A stretch of DNA of 64,000 nt, taken from the NCBI GenBank assembly GCA_036346225.1, contig JARFIW010000999.1, positions 62,001 to 126,000 on the forward strand, read 5' to 3'. A program made the translations under genes and the position numbers. Each line of letters starts with the position of its first letter. The first letter of the stretch is position 1. This stretch comes from Platerodrilus igneus. Lineage: Eukaryota; Arthropoda; Insecta; Coleoptera; Lycidae. Below are positions 21,581 through 32,648 of this stretch, in pieces. A model generated the notes under the pieces. It searched no databases. It was given only the letters and a program-made list of their open reading frames with translations, and was not told where the DNA came from.

Positions 21581-24578
21581 GCTTTCCTTCTTTATTGTTT
21601 TCTCCATTATCACCCTCAAAGCTAACCAAATTGATCTTCTCTTAGTATTTCTTCAGCTCGTTTTTCCATTCGTCTTTGTACAATTCTAGTTAATAGTTTT
21701 GACACGTGTGCTGTCAAACTTATTGTTTGAAAATTGTCACATCTGTCCGCGCTCTTTTTTTTGGTATAGTTACTATGACGTTACGTTTGAAATCTTTTTG
21801 TATCTCGTCTGTTTCATACATATATTTTATAAGTCTGAAGAGACGTTCTGTTACTGCTTGTTCAGCGGCTTTTAGAGTTTCTGCTTGCACCTTATCTGTA
21901 CCCGGCGCCTTACCATTTTTCAGACCCTTTAATACTAATTTAAACTCATCTCTAAGTATAGGATATCCCAGGTTATCCTTTTCAATGTCTGATTCCTGTA
22001 CTAATGCCGTTAGCTCCTCTCCTGAATATAAATTCCCTATATATTCCTGCTATCTAGCTACTTTCTCTACATTTTCTATAATGACGTTTCCTTCCGCGTC
22101 CCTTATATTTTTGCTATATGGTTTTACATCCCTAAAATGCAGTTTAATTAATTTGTATGCTTCGTCTGTCTTTCCTATTTCCATCTTAGTTTGTACCTCC
22201 TTGCACTTTTTATCAATCCATTGTTCTTTAGCTTTTCTGCATTTGCAAATGATTTCCCATTCTATGGCTTTGTATCTCTGCTTTCCTGTTACGTCTGATC
22301 TATTTTTGTGTGTTCGTTTTTCTTCTATTAAATTCAAAATATCCTTTGTTATATAGGGTTTCTTATTTTCTTTTTGCGTATACCCCATAATATCTTTGGC
22401 CGCCATGTCTAGGCTGGATTTGATGTTATTCCATTCCGTTTTTACTTCCTTAGTAATGGAAATGTTCCCGATATCTTTCAGCAATTCATTTGACTTTTTT
22501 TCAAATCTTTCATGGATATCTTTATCTTTTAGCTTCTCAAAGTCAAATTGCCTTTTTCCGTTCCTTTTTTTCAAATTTTTAAATTTAAGTGCGGCCTTCA
22601 TAATTACGATTTTGTGGTCTGTGTCTATATCTGCTTCCGGGTAGCTTCTACAGTTTTTTACTTAATTTCTAAACCGTTGTCTAACAATAACGTAATCTAT
22701 TTGATATCTTCTTATATCTCCTGACATTTTCCACGTGTATCGTCTTCTAGCATGATGCTGAAATATTGTATTTGTGTTAAGTTGTTCTTGTCGCAAAATT
22801 CTATCAGCCTATTTCCCCTCGTGCCTAAACCAAATAAACCTACCATCGCTCTTTCCCTACTCTTACCTACCCCTACATTAAAATCCCCCGTAATTATTAA
22901 ATTTTCATGTCCTTTTACGTATGTCTTCAATATCTTTGTAGATCGCCTCTACCTCTTTCTCACTGTAGCTAGAGGTGGGCATGTATACTTGTATTATTAC
23001 TGTATTTACTGGTTTAGATTCAAATCTAACCATGAGTACTCTTTCGTTCTTTTGTAAGTAATTTTCTACACGTCGTCCTATTCTTTTTCGCATAACTATC
23101 CCCACACCCGAATTTCCTTCCTCTGATCCTGTATAAATTACCCTAAAGACGCTACTCCAAAAATCCCCCTCCTCTGGTCAGCGGACTTTGCTGATTCGTA
23201 CTATATCTAGTGCTAACCTATCCATTTCGAGTTTCAGGTTCTCTAGCTTATTTACTTGTTTCATACTTCTGACATTCCACGCTCAGACTCGCAGAATGTT
23301 CCCGGATCTTTTTGTATACTTTCGGATCACATCCCCCGAAGTAGTCCCCTCCCGGAGATCAGAATGGGGGACTGTTTTACCTTCGGAATTTTTTACCTCA
23401 GAGGATGCCACCATCATTAGTAACAATTTGAGTACGCTGTGTATTTGAGAGGTAATGTGGTGGTTTCCCGTTGCCTTCCACAGCGCAGTAGTGTGTGTCT
23501 TAGAATTTCATACCGACCACTATGGTCTCTGCCACTCTAAGTACCGAAAAGGCTGCTGCCCTCTATCGGGGACCTGTCTTAGTCTGGTTCCTCGCTAAAA
23601 ACCCCACTAATTTGGTTAAACCTATAGTTCGGCTCTTTAGCTCATTGAAACGCGCAAGCCATTCTACGTGTTCTAGTATTTTAGTTAGTCGTCAAGGTGC
23701 AGGTCCGCTCAGAATGTAATTTAACCATCACAAACACATTATTTCAACATTATGCTAGAAGACGATGCTACCACCCTGGGAAGGGTGTTAGTATGTTTTC
23801 AAAATTAAGACTGTTATGACTTTAGAACAAATAATATAAAACATTTTAAATATCTTAAGTACTCAGATAAACAGTATAATTACAATTTCTAACATTACCA
23901 CCTTTTGTTTACTCAAGTTGAAGCAGAATAAATACCTCTACTCAGCACCGCGATGAATAATCTTGTTCACTACCTATCGCTTTACTATATTGTTAAATTA
24001 CCGGCTAACTTTATTCTGAGCCTAAGTCCCATATACCTCAGCGGATCCATCGGCCCTATAAAAGTACACAAAAAATATAAAGTAAATAAACATTTGGATT
24101 GGCTTGTGGTATCTTTTACTCTTTTCCAATAATCACTATAAACATTTAACTTATAAATTCCATAAATAAAATATCATAGGCCAAGTGCATGTATTTGTGG
24201 AACATTAATCTAATATATATTTTACGATACCAAACTTGATTTAATTCGGCGGAACACCTTGATGTAAGTACATAATCCCCGGCTCAGGATCAACTTAGCA
24301 GATAAGCTACGAAATTCCACGAACCTCAAGACTAGTGTCGTGTACTTCTTCTGCTCCTGGTGATAGGAATGAGGATACTTAGGATCTCCTCTATGTAGCA
24401 CTTTCCCAAGAAGATAACTTCATAACTAGATTCTAAACTCCCAAAATCGAACTGAAATATCGAACCAACGATGACCCAATAAATTCTTAATACCATACTC
24501 CAACTTTAAACAATAAACTTCAACACGCCGAGTAAGGCAATTAATAACTTCGATACTCTTCGAGTAACAGAAAGTAAA

Positions 24579-25028
24579 TGTAGTTAATACATCAACCACA
24601 ATTACGTTTAAAATCTTAACAAGAACAAAACGTTAAAAATTGCAAAGTACCTGAAATAGATAAAGGGTACAAGCATGCTCCTGCTCTAACACGAAATTGG
24701 TTATTTTATAAATCGTGAACAATCCCATTAAATACAATAATAAATAATTATTACTGTACTCTAAGAACTCCACTAATATAATCCCGTAATAAACAAAACG
24801 GATGACTTAATTTTTAAATAATAAATTTGAGTAATAATTGGGAAGAGCTCCAAACCATTCATGCTGCTCTGTTAAGGTGTAAAATTAAAGAGAGCATTCA
24901 CTTCTCAAAAACAGGCGATAACACGATTCAAATTGCAAACAACACCTGTCACATAGGCGTCGTCAATTTTAAGAAGAATTCAAATGACTATAACTCTCGT
25001 TGTATACTAAATATAAATATGGAACAAA
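24579..25028. repeat. 450-bp island identical to 4001-4450
   Basis: Partner of the perfectly conserved stretch in copy 1. The first differences are G to A just before it and T to C just after it. Confidence 0.85.
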
Positions 25029-26338
25029 CTTGTACCCTATTGAAAAACTATTACTAAACTCAATACTCCGCGATAGCATCCCTCTATTTTCATAACACGA
25101 ACTAATTCTAAAATAGCCGCCTTTGTGGTATAGCTTTCGCATGATAGAGGGAACTACTTTATCTTAAGTTTAGTAGTTTAGTGGTTTGTTTCCAAGTTAG
25201 GCAAATAACGGTTGCTAGGATACGGCACGATGCTGGTATATTTTCTCCATTCCTGTAACAATTCGTCGTAAATGACGTTTAGCGATTTCGAAGTTGTTGA
25301 ACAGCTAGCAAAGTGTTAGATACATAGTGCATTCTAATAATAGCCAAGGTCGTTTGCCGAAAAAAATTTGTATTGTATTGTATTATTTCATTTATGTGCA
25401 TTTCGTTATTATTATAAACAAACATTTAATGCTTTATTTAATGTGGGTGTATTTGCGCTTGAGGGTAAGTATATTCTAAAATTCTTATACTTTGTCGATA
25501 GACAGATAAGTAATGGACAAAATTAATTATATATTTCATTCGATTTTGAAAATGCGTGGTCAAATATTGACATTAATTTTTGTAAATTTGATTTAGTCGA
25601 GCAACTACTGTCTTCTTGAATAAATAAACTATTTGTTTTGCATACACTATTTTATCATAAATATTCATTATTTAATTTATGACACCGAATGGTGAAAATG
25701 ACAGAAACTGCATACACTAACTTTTTTTGTCCTATACAAATCAGTTTAAAAACGACATAAACCCTATTTATGATTTATGCAGTCCCCTAAAAATGTCCTA
25801 TCATGTTGTGATTATTTAGGGTACCAAAACTTTAAAAAATCTTTTAAAATTTATTGAGATCCAGTCTAATAGATTTTGCAAAATCTTACTTTTAAGAAAA
25901 AACAATGTTTTGAAATTTCTGGCGAAAATATAACTATTACTAATAACATGAAAAGTTGTTAGATTTCAAATTTTTCTCACAATTATACACCAATTTAGGA
26001 GAATTACAGTCGCTTACTTTTCTTTTCAAAACTTAAATAAGAAAACACCTATTTCTAAAAAATTTGAAATAATGTCCTAGGACTAAAAATAATCAACTGA
26101 TTCTAAAAATATACAAAACTATAGGGTGTGTAGTTTATACAGTACTTTTCACTTCTAGTCAGACCGTAAATAATTTGAAATAAACAATTATTTCAAATAA
26201 TTTGTACTCCCGCTTTGTCTTGTACAAGCCTTTCAAATTTCAAATATTTATCTGAAATACAATAAAAGTTACAGTATACTTGCTTCCTGTTGTCGCCTGG
26301 TGTAAAGTTTCTTTTATTTACGTATTTACATTTTTCAG

Positions 26339-26448
26339 ATGGGTAAATATAAGAAGGTGTATAACCAAAATCCAGGTGGTACCAGAAAACGATTGTCCAA
26401 GTCTAAAGCAGCCCGCTTAAGATGGCTGAAAATGCAACAATTACCGCT
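26339..26448 (+). CDS. Candidate 5' exon of a Mutator-like transposase gene (copy 2)
   Basis: Same exon as 5809-5918, here with a canonical TTTTTCAG acceptor before the ATG and CT/GTAAGT after. It leaves two bases over. The next transposase-like exon on this strand (acceptor TTTTTTAG, first base 34946) needs exactly two bases to stay in frame. If joined, the intron would be 8.5 kb and would hold the Penelope-like element and three TA-bounded repeats. The basic, R/K-rich N-terminus is plausible for a DNA-binding protein. Splicing and identity are inferred, not shown. Confidence 0.4.
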
Positions 26449-26756
26449 GTAAGTTATAATACATTTAGTAGTGTAGCTAGGATATCTTTATTTGGCTGTT
26501 TATTTTGGAATATAAAATCCAAAAACAATGAAAGTATATCTATTTACATGTCGCATATCCATCCACAAGAATTATACATTCTTCAGATGCCTTGAGAATA
26601 GAAAACCACAAATTACCCGACTCTCCAATTATGACTATTTGGAATTTATAAATATGATAATGCAAACTAAAAATATAAGTGTTTTCGCATTCTTCATAGA
26701 ACTAAGTTAGTGTGATTGAAATTATGACGTAGAAAAAATTACTTAGTATTTTCTCA

Positions 26757-27461
26757 ATGAATAGTTTTAAATGTACCTCATTTAACTTTTTAATTAATAG
26801 ATTATTGAATTTCCCTTTAAATAAAAACAGATTTAATAAGGAATTTGCTCTTATTAAACAAATAGCGAATTACAATGGTTTCTCTTCTGATATTATAGAT
26901 AATATTTTTAGAAAGTGTAAAAATAGGATCAACATCCGTAAATCAACGACTTTGCAATCAACCACCTCTAACGATAATGTTAAATATGTTAAACTTCCGT
27001 TTCACAAAACCACAAAGGGTCTTGATAAAATATTCAAACAGTGTAATTTCAAAATTGCTTTCACTAATAATAATAAAATTAAAGATTTGCTAGGTAATCC
27101 AAAAGACAAGGTGGAAAAATTGCAAAAGTCGGGGATTTATGAAATTAGTTGTGCAGGGCCAGGGTGTTTTCAAAAATATATTGGTCAGACCAAGCGGAAT
27201 ATAACAACAAGATTTAAAGAACACATTGCTCACTTCAAATATGGTAAATATGAAAGGTCTCAGGTCGCCAAACATATATTTATAACCAGCCACTCCGTTA
27301 AACTAGAAAATGTTAAATTGTTAAAAGCGGTACCAACGTTTTCCTCCTTAAATGCCTATGAATCAATTAAAATTGTTAAACATAAAGGACCCCTCTTAAA
27401 CACCGATAAAGGGCCAATAGAGTCATCTGCTTTGCTTTCCCTATTGGTCAACAACCAATGA
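26757..27461 (+). pseudogene. Penelope-like element, 5'-truncated, GIY-YIG endonuclease
   Basis: One open frame of 234 codons. The first eight or so are fortuitous, because they lie in the duplicated flank. From FNFLINRLLNFPL on, it is the connector and endonuclease of a Penelope-like retroelement. G-I-Y is at residues 126-128 and Y-I-G at 141-143, the R-x-x-x-H region is TRFKEH (151-156), and a likely metal-binding glutamate is E202. A C132/C137 plus H173/H179 set resembles the zinc-binding insert of this clade. The reverse transcriptase is missing, so the piece cannot move by itself although the endonuclease frame is unbroken. The endonuclease normally nicks target DNA for priming. Confidence 0.85.
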
Positions 27462-27985
27462 GAAAGCAAGATTAAACTGGTTCCGCTTTAGTAGATTTAG
27501 AATTAGTATAAATTAGGTAGTTTTAAGTTATAATGTCACAATTCACTTGTTTGTTGTTGAGAACACCAGCCTGCGGGTGAGGAGAATATCCTCGATAGTG
27601 TTTAAAGCAACAATATAGTAAATTATACAGCTAATGTTTGTTGTTTTTTTTTTCCTACTGATGATGACCACATAGTGGTCGAAATACGTATCTAGTAATT
27701 TAAATATTTTTTGTGGTTAAGGGTTTTTATTTAATTTTATTTGAGACAGAGTATGCTAAATTGTATAAATAATCTAAATTATTATATCATTGTATTTCAT
27801 ATTTAGAGAACTGTGAAAAATCAACCGAGGAAAGGTCACATACACTTCCAGATAATTGATCATTTATACCAGAAGCAGACTATAATAGGTAATACATTGT
27901 TATTTGTATTTCATATCCATGTCGGAAACTATGTATAGGTAGGAAATTTATCTACAGGGTGATACATTTAGTATGTCAAAATTAG

Positions 27986-27986
<1 letters not shown>
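27462..27986 (+). other. Penelope-like 3' region and flank
   Basis: Non-coding sequence after the endonuclease stop. The stretch to about 27750 is probably element 3' sequence, including the hammerhead-like motif. Beyond it, 27807-27888 looks like an 82-bp exon (TTTAG before, GTAATA after), but its only open phase does not fit the neighbouring exons. Confidence 0.45.
27655..27695 (+). ncRNA. Hammerhead-ribozyme-like motif of Penelope-like element
   Basis: Core CTGATGA (27658-27664) is followed by a 6-bp stem GACCAC/GTGGTC with an ATA loop, then GAAA (27681-27684). A 2-bp stem III (AT-ACGT-AT) and C at the expected cleavage position (27692) come next, then TAG, which pairs with CTA before the core. 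This is the minimal type I layout reported for Penelope-like elements. Weak points are an extra T between the core and stem II, a 3-bp stem I and a short stem III, so self-cleavage is uncertain. Confidence 0.5.

Positions 27987-28037
<51 letters not shown>
27987..28037. repeat. (TA)n microsatellite
   Basis: One TG interruption near its end; it marks the left edge of a TA-bounded repeat. Confidence 0.95.
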
Positions 28038-29007
28038 TACTCATATTTAGACCAGGGTAGAAAATTAAATAATCACATCAAATAATTTTCATCACCGTGT
28101 AGAAGCTTTGGGAAAAGGTACGCGTTATTAAAAAAAACCGTGAAGCATAAAAATTTCATTCACTTCATTAAAAACAAGGGAGATAAATTATGTACAAGAC
28201 GCTTGCTATAAAAAAAAAGGAAGCAGTATTAAAAAGCTCGACATGTAATTTAATTATTCCTAGTAAAGAAACAAAGAGAAATTACGTGCAAAGTTTATAT
28301 TAATTAACTCTATTTTAAGTAACCGGTATTAAACAAAACGTACAGATAATAATTGAATATTTAATTAGGATTCACTAAAAATTAAAGGGTATTAATTTTA
28401 ATTGAAGTTAATTGAACCATTAGTAACAGATAATATCTATAAAAACCCGTAAAAACCCAATAAAATACCATGAAATAAAGCTCTGAGAATTAATAGTATG
28501 TTTAAACACCTGCGTATTTTTAAAAAGCTCATTCTGCGTAAATGTTGCAGATAATTAATGGTTACAAAGAATCTTGGAGAAACCGTGGCTTAATATTCAC
28601 GGGAAGGCGCGATACGGGGTTATTTAACCCAGATAACAGTCCACATGGAGTGAAATAATCGATAATAAAGAATATCAATTTGCACCAATAAGAACAGGGT
28701 AGATAGAGACAGATAATATGCGCAAGACCGAGACACATATAGTAAAAGGCGTGAGTAGAGCAACGTCATGGGGTTGCGATTGGTTGAAAGTAAAAGGCAA
28801 AATTTGAGAGGTAAAAATAACATTTCTGTATAAAACTCAGTTAGTTATTTCCAGACGTTGCGAGCCATGTTGAAATTTCTGAGATTTAACAGGGGCGAGT
28901 GCAAATTTCGTAAAAATCGCATGCCGGGCTGCGGAATGGGAACATAGCAGGCGAAATTCTTTAGAATTGTCCGTTTTGGAGACTCGACCGACAGACAGGC
29001 TAACCTC

Positions 29008-29047
29008 TATATATACCCAGGGAAATATGAACAAGCTCTCTTAGATC
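29008..29047 (+). promoter_or_regulatory. Conserved TATA/start-like block in TA-bounded repeat
   Basis: TATATATA at 29008-29015 is followed about 20 bp later by AAGCTCTCTTAGATC. The same arrangement is kept at 33503-33540 (TATATAAA ... CGCTCTCTTAGATT) and 63867-63905 (TATATATA ... AAGCTCTCTTAGATC) while the surroundings drift. It resembles an RNA polymerase II core promoter; activity is inferred. Confidence 0.4.
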
Positions 29048-29551
29048 TTCGACTTGATTCAGCGCGTTAAACAGTGCTTTTTAGTTTTCCGGTTTTAATA
29101 TTAAATAATTTAAACAGTTTGCTCGAATATTTTGTGATTTAAAACAGCTTGTTCTTCACGTGCTACAATGAATGTACGTTAGTGCACTTAGAAAAGAAGA
29201 TACAAGGTAATAAAGTTTAGTATCACTGTACCAATGAGAAAAATTTACAACGACAAATGAATACACAAAAGTAGGCAGTTTTGGCGTATATTGGTGAAAG
29301 AAGTATGAATTTCTTTGTTATTTTTCGGTGGTATTAATAATTAAATGGTGCATAAACGTGTCTGGATCCACAAAACAAGGTTCAGATATACACAGATGAG
29401 TTCCGGAAAAGCCCTGAAACAACTTTAAATAAATGGTGATGGAGAAAATTTTAAAAGCGTTGAGAATCAGAAGCCGTAAATATAACCCAGTTGGAATGGT
29501 GTGATTAACAAAGGGGACGATGTACATTGAAGCTACGAGTGCAGTAACCTT

Positions 29552-29560
29552 CAGGTAAAT
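29552..29560 (+). promoter_or_regulatory. Conserved splice-donor-like site
   Basis: CAG/GTAAAT lies about 510 bp downstream of the putative start and recurs at 34012-34020 within the conserved context GAGTGCAGTAACCTTCAGG. It may mark the end of a first exon of a transcript started inside the repeat. Confidence 0.3.
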
Positions 29561-30124
29561 TATACTATTTTGTTCGAACTTTGATATTTTGGTGTGTGTT
29601 GAATAACTTTATAATTGATTTACTTAAAATGGACAGTAGTGAAATTGTACTAACTATAATATTTTAATTTTAAGGTGAAATTTGTTTGTTTAAGTAGAAA
29701 GGGGTATTTAGTATTGATGTTCTGGATTATGATGAAAATATGGGTATGTCTTTGAGCTCAATTAGACGAACCTGGTTAATTAACGTAAAGGAGTGGTAGA
29801 TGCTCCCTTTGTACTCAGACTCAGGTCTGCATATATTGTTATATTAATTAGTAGGCATCCTATAAGGACTTTAATTCTGGATGCACATTAAAATGATAAG
29901 AAAATTAATCTTGAAATTCTTTTTAAAACTGAAGTTTATGCTGAGTTTTAATTTTGAAATTTTAATGTATTGTGAATATTGATGTAAATAGAGTTAACGT
30001 TGATGTTTGTGGTAGGAATGTGTTTGTTTTTTTTATGTATGAGGATGAAAGTTATCTAGAGGAGCAGCCGAGGCGATTAACGGAAGAAAATCAACAGACC
30101 AGGTAATTCAAGAGGTTTCACAGC

Positions 30125-30126
30125 AA

Positions 30127-30173
<47 letters not shown>
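30125..30173. repeat. (TA)n microsatellite
   Basis: Right edge of copy 2. A 55-bp non-TA spacer separates it from the next array. Confidence 0.95.
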
Positions 30174-30180
<7 letters not shown>

Positions 30181-30224
30181 CCACAACTCCTAATAAATAA
30201 ATCTTCAGCAAGGTCATTAACTTA

Positions 30225-30228
<4 letters not shown>

Positions 30229-30259
<31 letters not shown>
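30229..30259. repeat. (TA)n microsatellite
   Basis: Left edge of copy 3; with 30125-30173 it sits between two copies joined TTGC-end to TTGC-end. Confidence 0.95.
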
Positions 30260-30260
<1 letters not shown>

Positions 30261-32278
30261 CCGTGGATTTCGGGTAAAATCCTCACCAATAAAATTATAT
30301 TCGAACTTTTTTCTTAAATTTTTAAAACTCGAAAATTGTTCATAATAGAAAATTTCTCAAAGATTAAATAATTCAAAAACATAATTTCTTACCCGTTTTC
30401 CTCTCTTCGTCGGTTGAATTGCCTTCTTCAACTGCTTCCGGCTAGCTCAGTTGGACCTCCTCTTGGATATCTAGATTCACTCTCATATTCTATCATTCAC
30501 GCACACGCCCAATAAAACCACAAAATACAACAAACATACAATCTTTTATTTTTCACTATTTACAAATTAAATTAAATTTTATCGACATTTCCGTGATCAA
30601 GTTACACCTCAATAAATCCTATTTTGTAATGTCCAGGATTTTAATTTAAATTATGAAACACATAGAATGTACCCGGAGTAAATGGGCTCTGAATAATATT
30701 TTATTTCTCATCCCTTTTATATAATTTACTTTAAATCTAAGTAAACTCTGGAGTATGGTGAGCTCATGATAACCCAGTTAATTATGAATAGTATATGCCT
30801 TTATACTTTGCATACTCTTATAACAAACAAAAAAAAAACACCCATGTACTCTTCACAAATTGTAACTTCCTGATGGAACGTTAATACGCTTTATATACAC
30901 CTTCAGATTTCTATTTAAATACCATAATAAAGTTGGTTATATGTATTATGTTCAATACACAAAATAATGTACAATACTTTCAAAATCACTCTCATACGTC
31001 ACTCAATATTCATAGTTTATAACAACACAATTTCAAAGCGTTACCTGGAATTTCTAAAAGATCTCCGCTCCGTGGTCGATGTTATTTGTTTTTTTCTATG
31101 CTTTGAAAGCCGCTTCTGGCTATTAGTAGAAGAACTCCATGTAAGTTGAGCTGCTAGTGCTGCCTTTACGTAGTATCCAATTTCCAAATCCAAATTACTT
31201 ATACATCTTTCACAATTATTTACTTTAATCCACGTTACTTAACGACAAGACACGAGCTTGTTAAAAAAATTATAGGTGATACCTCAATTTAAAAAAAAAT
31301 GTAATCTCGGCACAAAAACCGCGTACAAAGTAAGAGGCTAACACCATGCAATATAACTTAAAATAAATTTTATTCTACTTACAAACTCGTTATAACTTGC
31401 ATACGTCGTCTGAAGCGATCGAAATATTAAGGGCCTTCAGCATGTTTTCGAAAAGCTTACTTAAGCCGCTACCTGCTGGCCGCATTTCGTCCGCAATCCC
31501 CATCTACAACAACACGTTCCTAAAATTTTGCTCAACCGATTTCCAAGTTCGAATTTCAGCACGTCGTTACGATATTTTTCTGAAAATTACTATACACTAT
31601 GCTCGTATTTGTGTCGCGTCCAACTAACAATATTGACCCAATCGTATATTCACTGACGTCCTACAAGTCCCGCCTATCTCACGCTGTCCCTTACTTATGC
31701 GTTTTCTACGTCTCTTTCTAACCTGGTGTGAGTGGTAGAAAATCGATATTCCAGACCATCTGCTATCTAACTCACGTGGACTCTTTAACTAACCCTCATT
31801 AGTATTTACTGCGAACACATGCGACGGTTTACCGATATTCTTTGTAACCATTTGCTATCTATAAAAATTATTGGAACCTGACATTTAAAATTCTGCAAGT
31901 GTTTAATCTTAACGAGCGTTTTAAATAACACTTCTACGAGTTGAATTTTCTACGTATTTCAACCCCACCAATATACTTGTTTGTTAGCAACGCATGTCAC
32001 CTTGGTATTATTGATTTTTGCAGGCTTTTATGCATATTATACGTAAATAATCGTTCAATTAAATTCAATTAAATTAATAAATTAATGGCATTGGCTTCTA
32101 ACATTTTATTTCTTTTGCAACCTACTGAATCTTATTCATTATTTGTAAAATTTTGGTTAATACCTGTTATTTAAAAATAAACTAACTGGAAAACATTTTA
32201 AAAGTAAATTTTGGTTGTTGCTTTATACAGGGTGTTTTGAAATTGCTTCCTTCATATTTACTTTTAATCTTTTAAAAC

Positions 32279-32285
<7 letters not shown>
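30260..32285 (-). repeat. TA-bounded repeat family, copy 3 (minus orientation)
   Basis: It starts TTGCCGTGGATTTCGGGT..CCTCACC and ends ACAGGGTGTTTTGAAATTGC..CCACTATA before a TA array. Around 31685-31800, CTACGTCTCTTTCTAACCTG and CTCACGTGGACTCT match the reverse complement of blocks in copies 2 and 4. It has no domain-bearing frame. Confidence 0.7.

Positions 32286-32318
<33 letters not shown>
32286..32318. repeat. (TA)n microsatellite
   Basis: Separates copy 3 from the foldback element. Confidence 0.95.
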
Positions 32319-32320
<2 letters not shown>

Positions 32321-32597
32321 TATTGAATTGTATCATGTCCTGCATATTTATTTTTATAAAAACTAATAGGTTACTGAGGACCGAAGTATAAAATTAAAAA
32401 TAAAAACTTGAATTGTATGCGACGTTTCGTAAAATTTATTCAGATTATCACAGCATAACACTTAAATAATTGAAAATAAATGATTTTCAATTATTTAAGT
32501 GTTATGCTGTGATAATGTGAATAAATTTCACGAAACGTCGCATACAATTCAAGTTTTATTTTTAATTTTATACTTCGGTCCTCAGTAACTGTAATCA

Positions 32598-32601
<4 letters not shown>
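32319..32601. mobile_element. Foldback element, Penelope-end-like arms
   Basis: Arms of about 110 bp (32369-32477 and 32483-32591) pair almost perfectly around a 5-nt loop. Each arm carries CGAAACGTCGCATACAATTC next to a small GTGAA/TTCAC stem, reminiscent of the GAAACGTC-type termini of Penelope-like elements, but the CTGATGA core is not intact. It lies between two TA arrays, between oppositely oriented TA-bounded repeats. It has no coding capacity. Confidence 0.65.

Positions 32602-32646
<45 letters not shown>
32602..32646. repeat. (TA)n microsatellite
   Basis: Right of the foldback element; copy 4 starts immediately after it. Confidence 0.95.

Positions 32647-32648
<2 letters not shown>

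Larger units (their letters stand above)
20600..23750 (-). pseudogene. RTE-like LINE, longest copy, RT core deleted
   Basis: Read leftwards, the 5' leader (23750-23450) comes first. The endonuclease follows (23448-22712), with RVGAWNVRSM, GVGIVMRKRIGRR and GDFNVGVGKSRERA. A linker and fingers region of the reverse transcriptase lies at 22601-21580. Its C-terminus at 21293-20931 has YNMKISKNKTKVLV, FCYLGSQIT and LYGCEAWTVG. Between VDLEK and the ADDIA catalytic box most of the palm is missing and the break holds (TA)n-palindrome-(TA)n. Intact elements nick DNA and reverse-transcribe their own RNA at the nick. Frame changes add to the damage. The leader and endonuclease also form the left part of the duplicated segment. 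Confidence 0.8.
22222..26778. repeat. Duplicated segment, copy 2 (direct)
   Basis: Pairs with 1338-6256. Homology on the right runs through AATAGTTTTAAATGTAC and is lost three or four bases later, exactly where Penelope-like coding sequence starts. On the left the LINE continues past the homology boundary, so the LINE is longer here than in copy 1. This copy carries the empty site (AGATAA once at 23865-23870) for the insertion present in copy 1. Confidence 0.9.
28038..30124 (+). repeat. TA-bounded repeat family, copy 2 (plus orientation)
   Basis: It starts ACTCATATTTAGACCAGGGT after one TA array and ends TTTCACAGCAA at the next. It aligns along its length with 32647-34714 and over more than 1 kb with 62918-64000. 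The reverse complement of its end matches the TTGCYGTGG start of the oppositely oriented copies. Minus-strand open frames at 28620-29034 recur in diverged form at 63491-63893 but show no domain. No coding function is claimed. Confidence 0.75.

Noticed and set aside
27807..27888. Possible 82-bp exon between TTTAG and GTAATA downstream of the Penelope-like element
   Set aside because: Its only open phase does not fit the two-base overhang of the exon at 26339-26448; the joined frame would stop at once.
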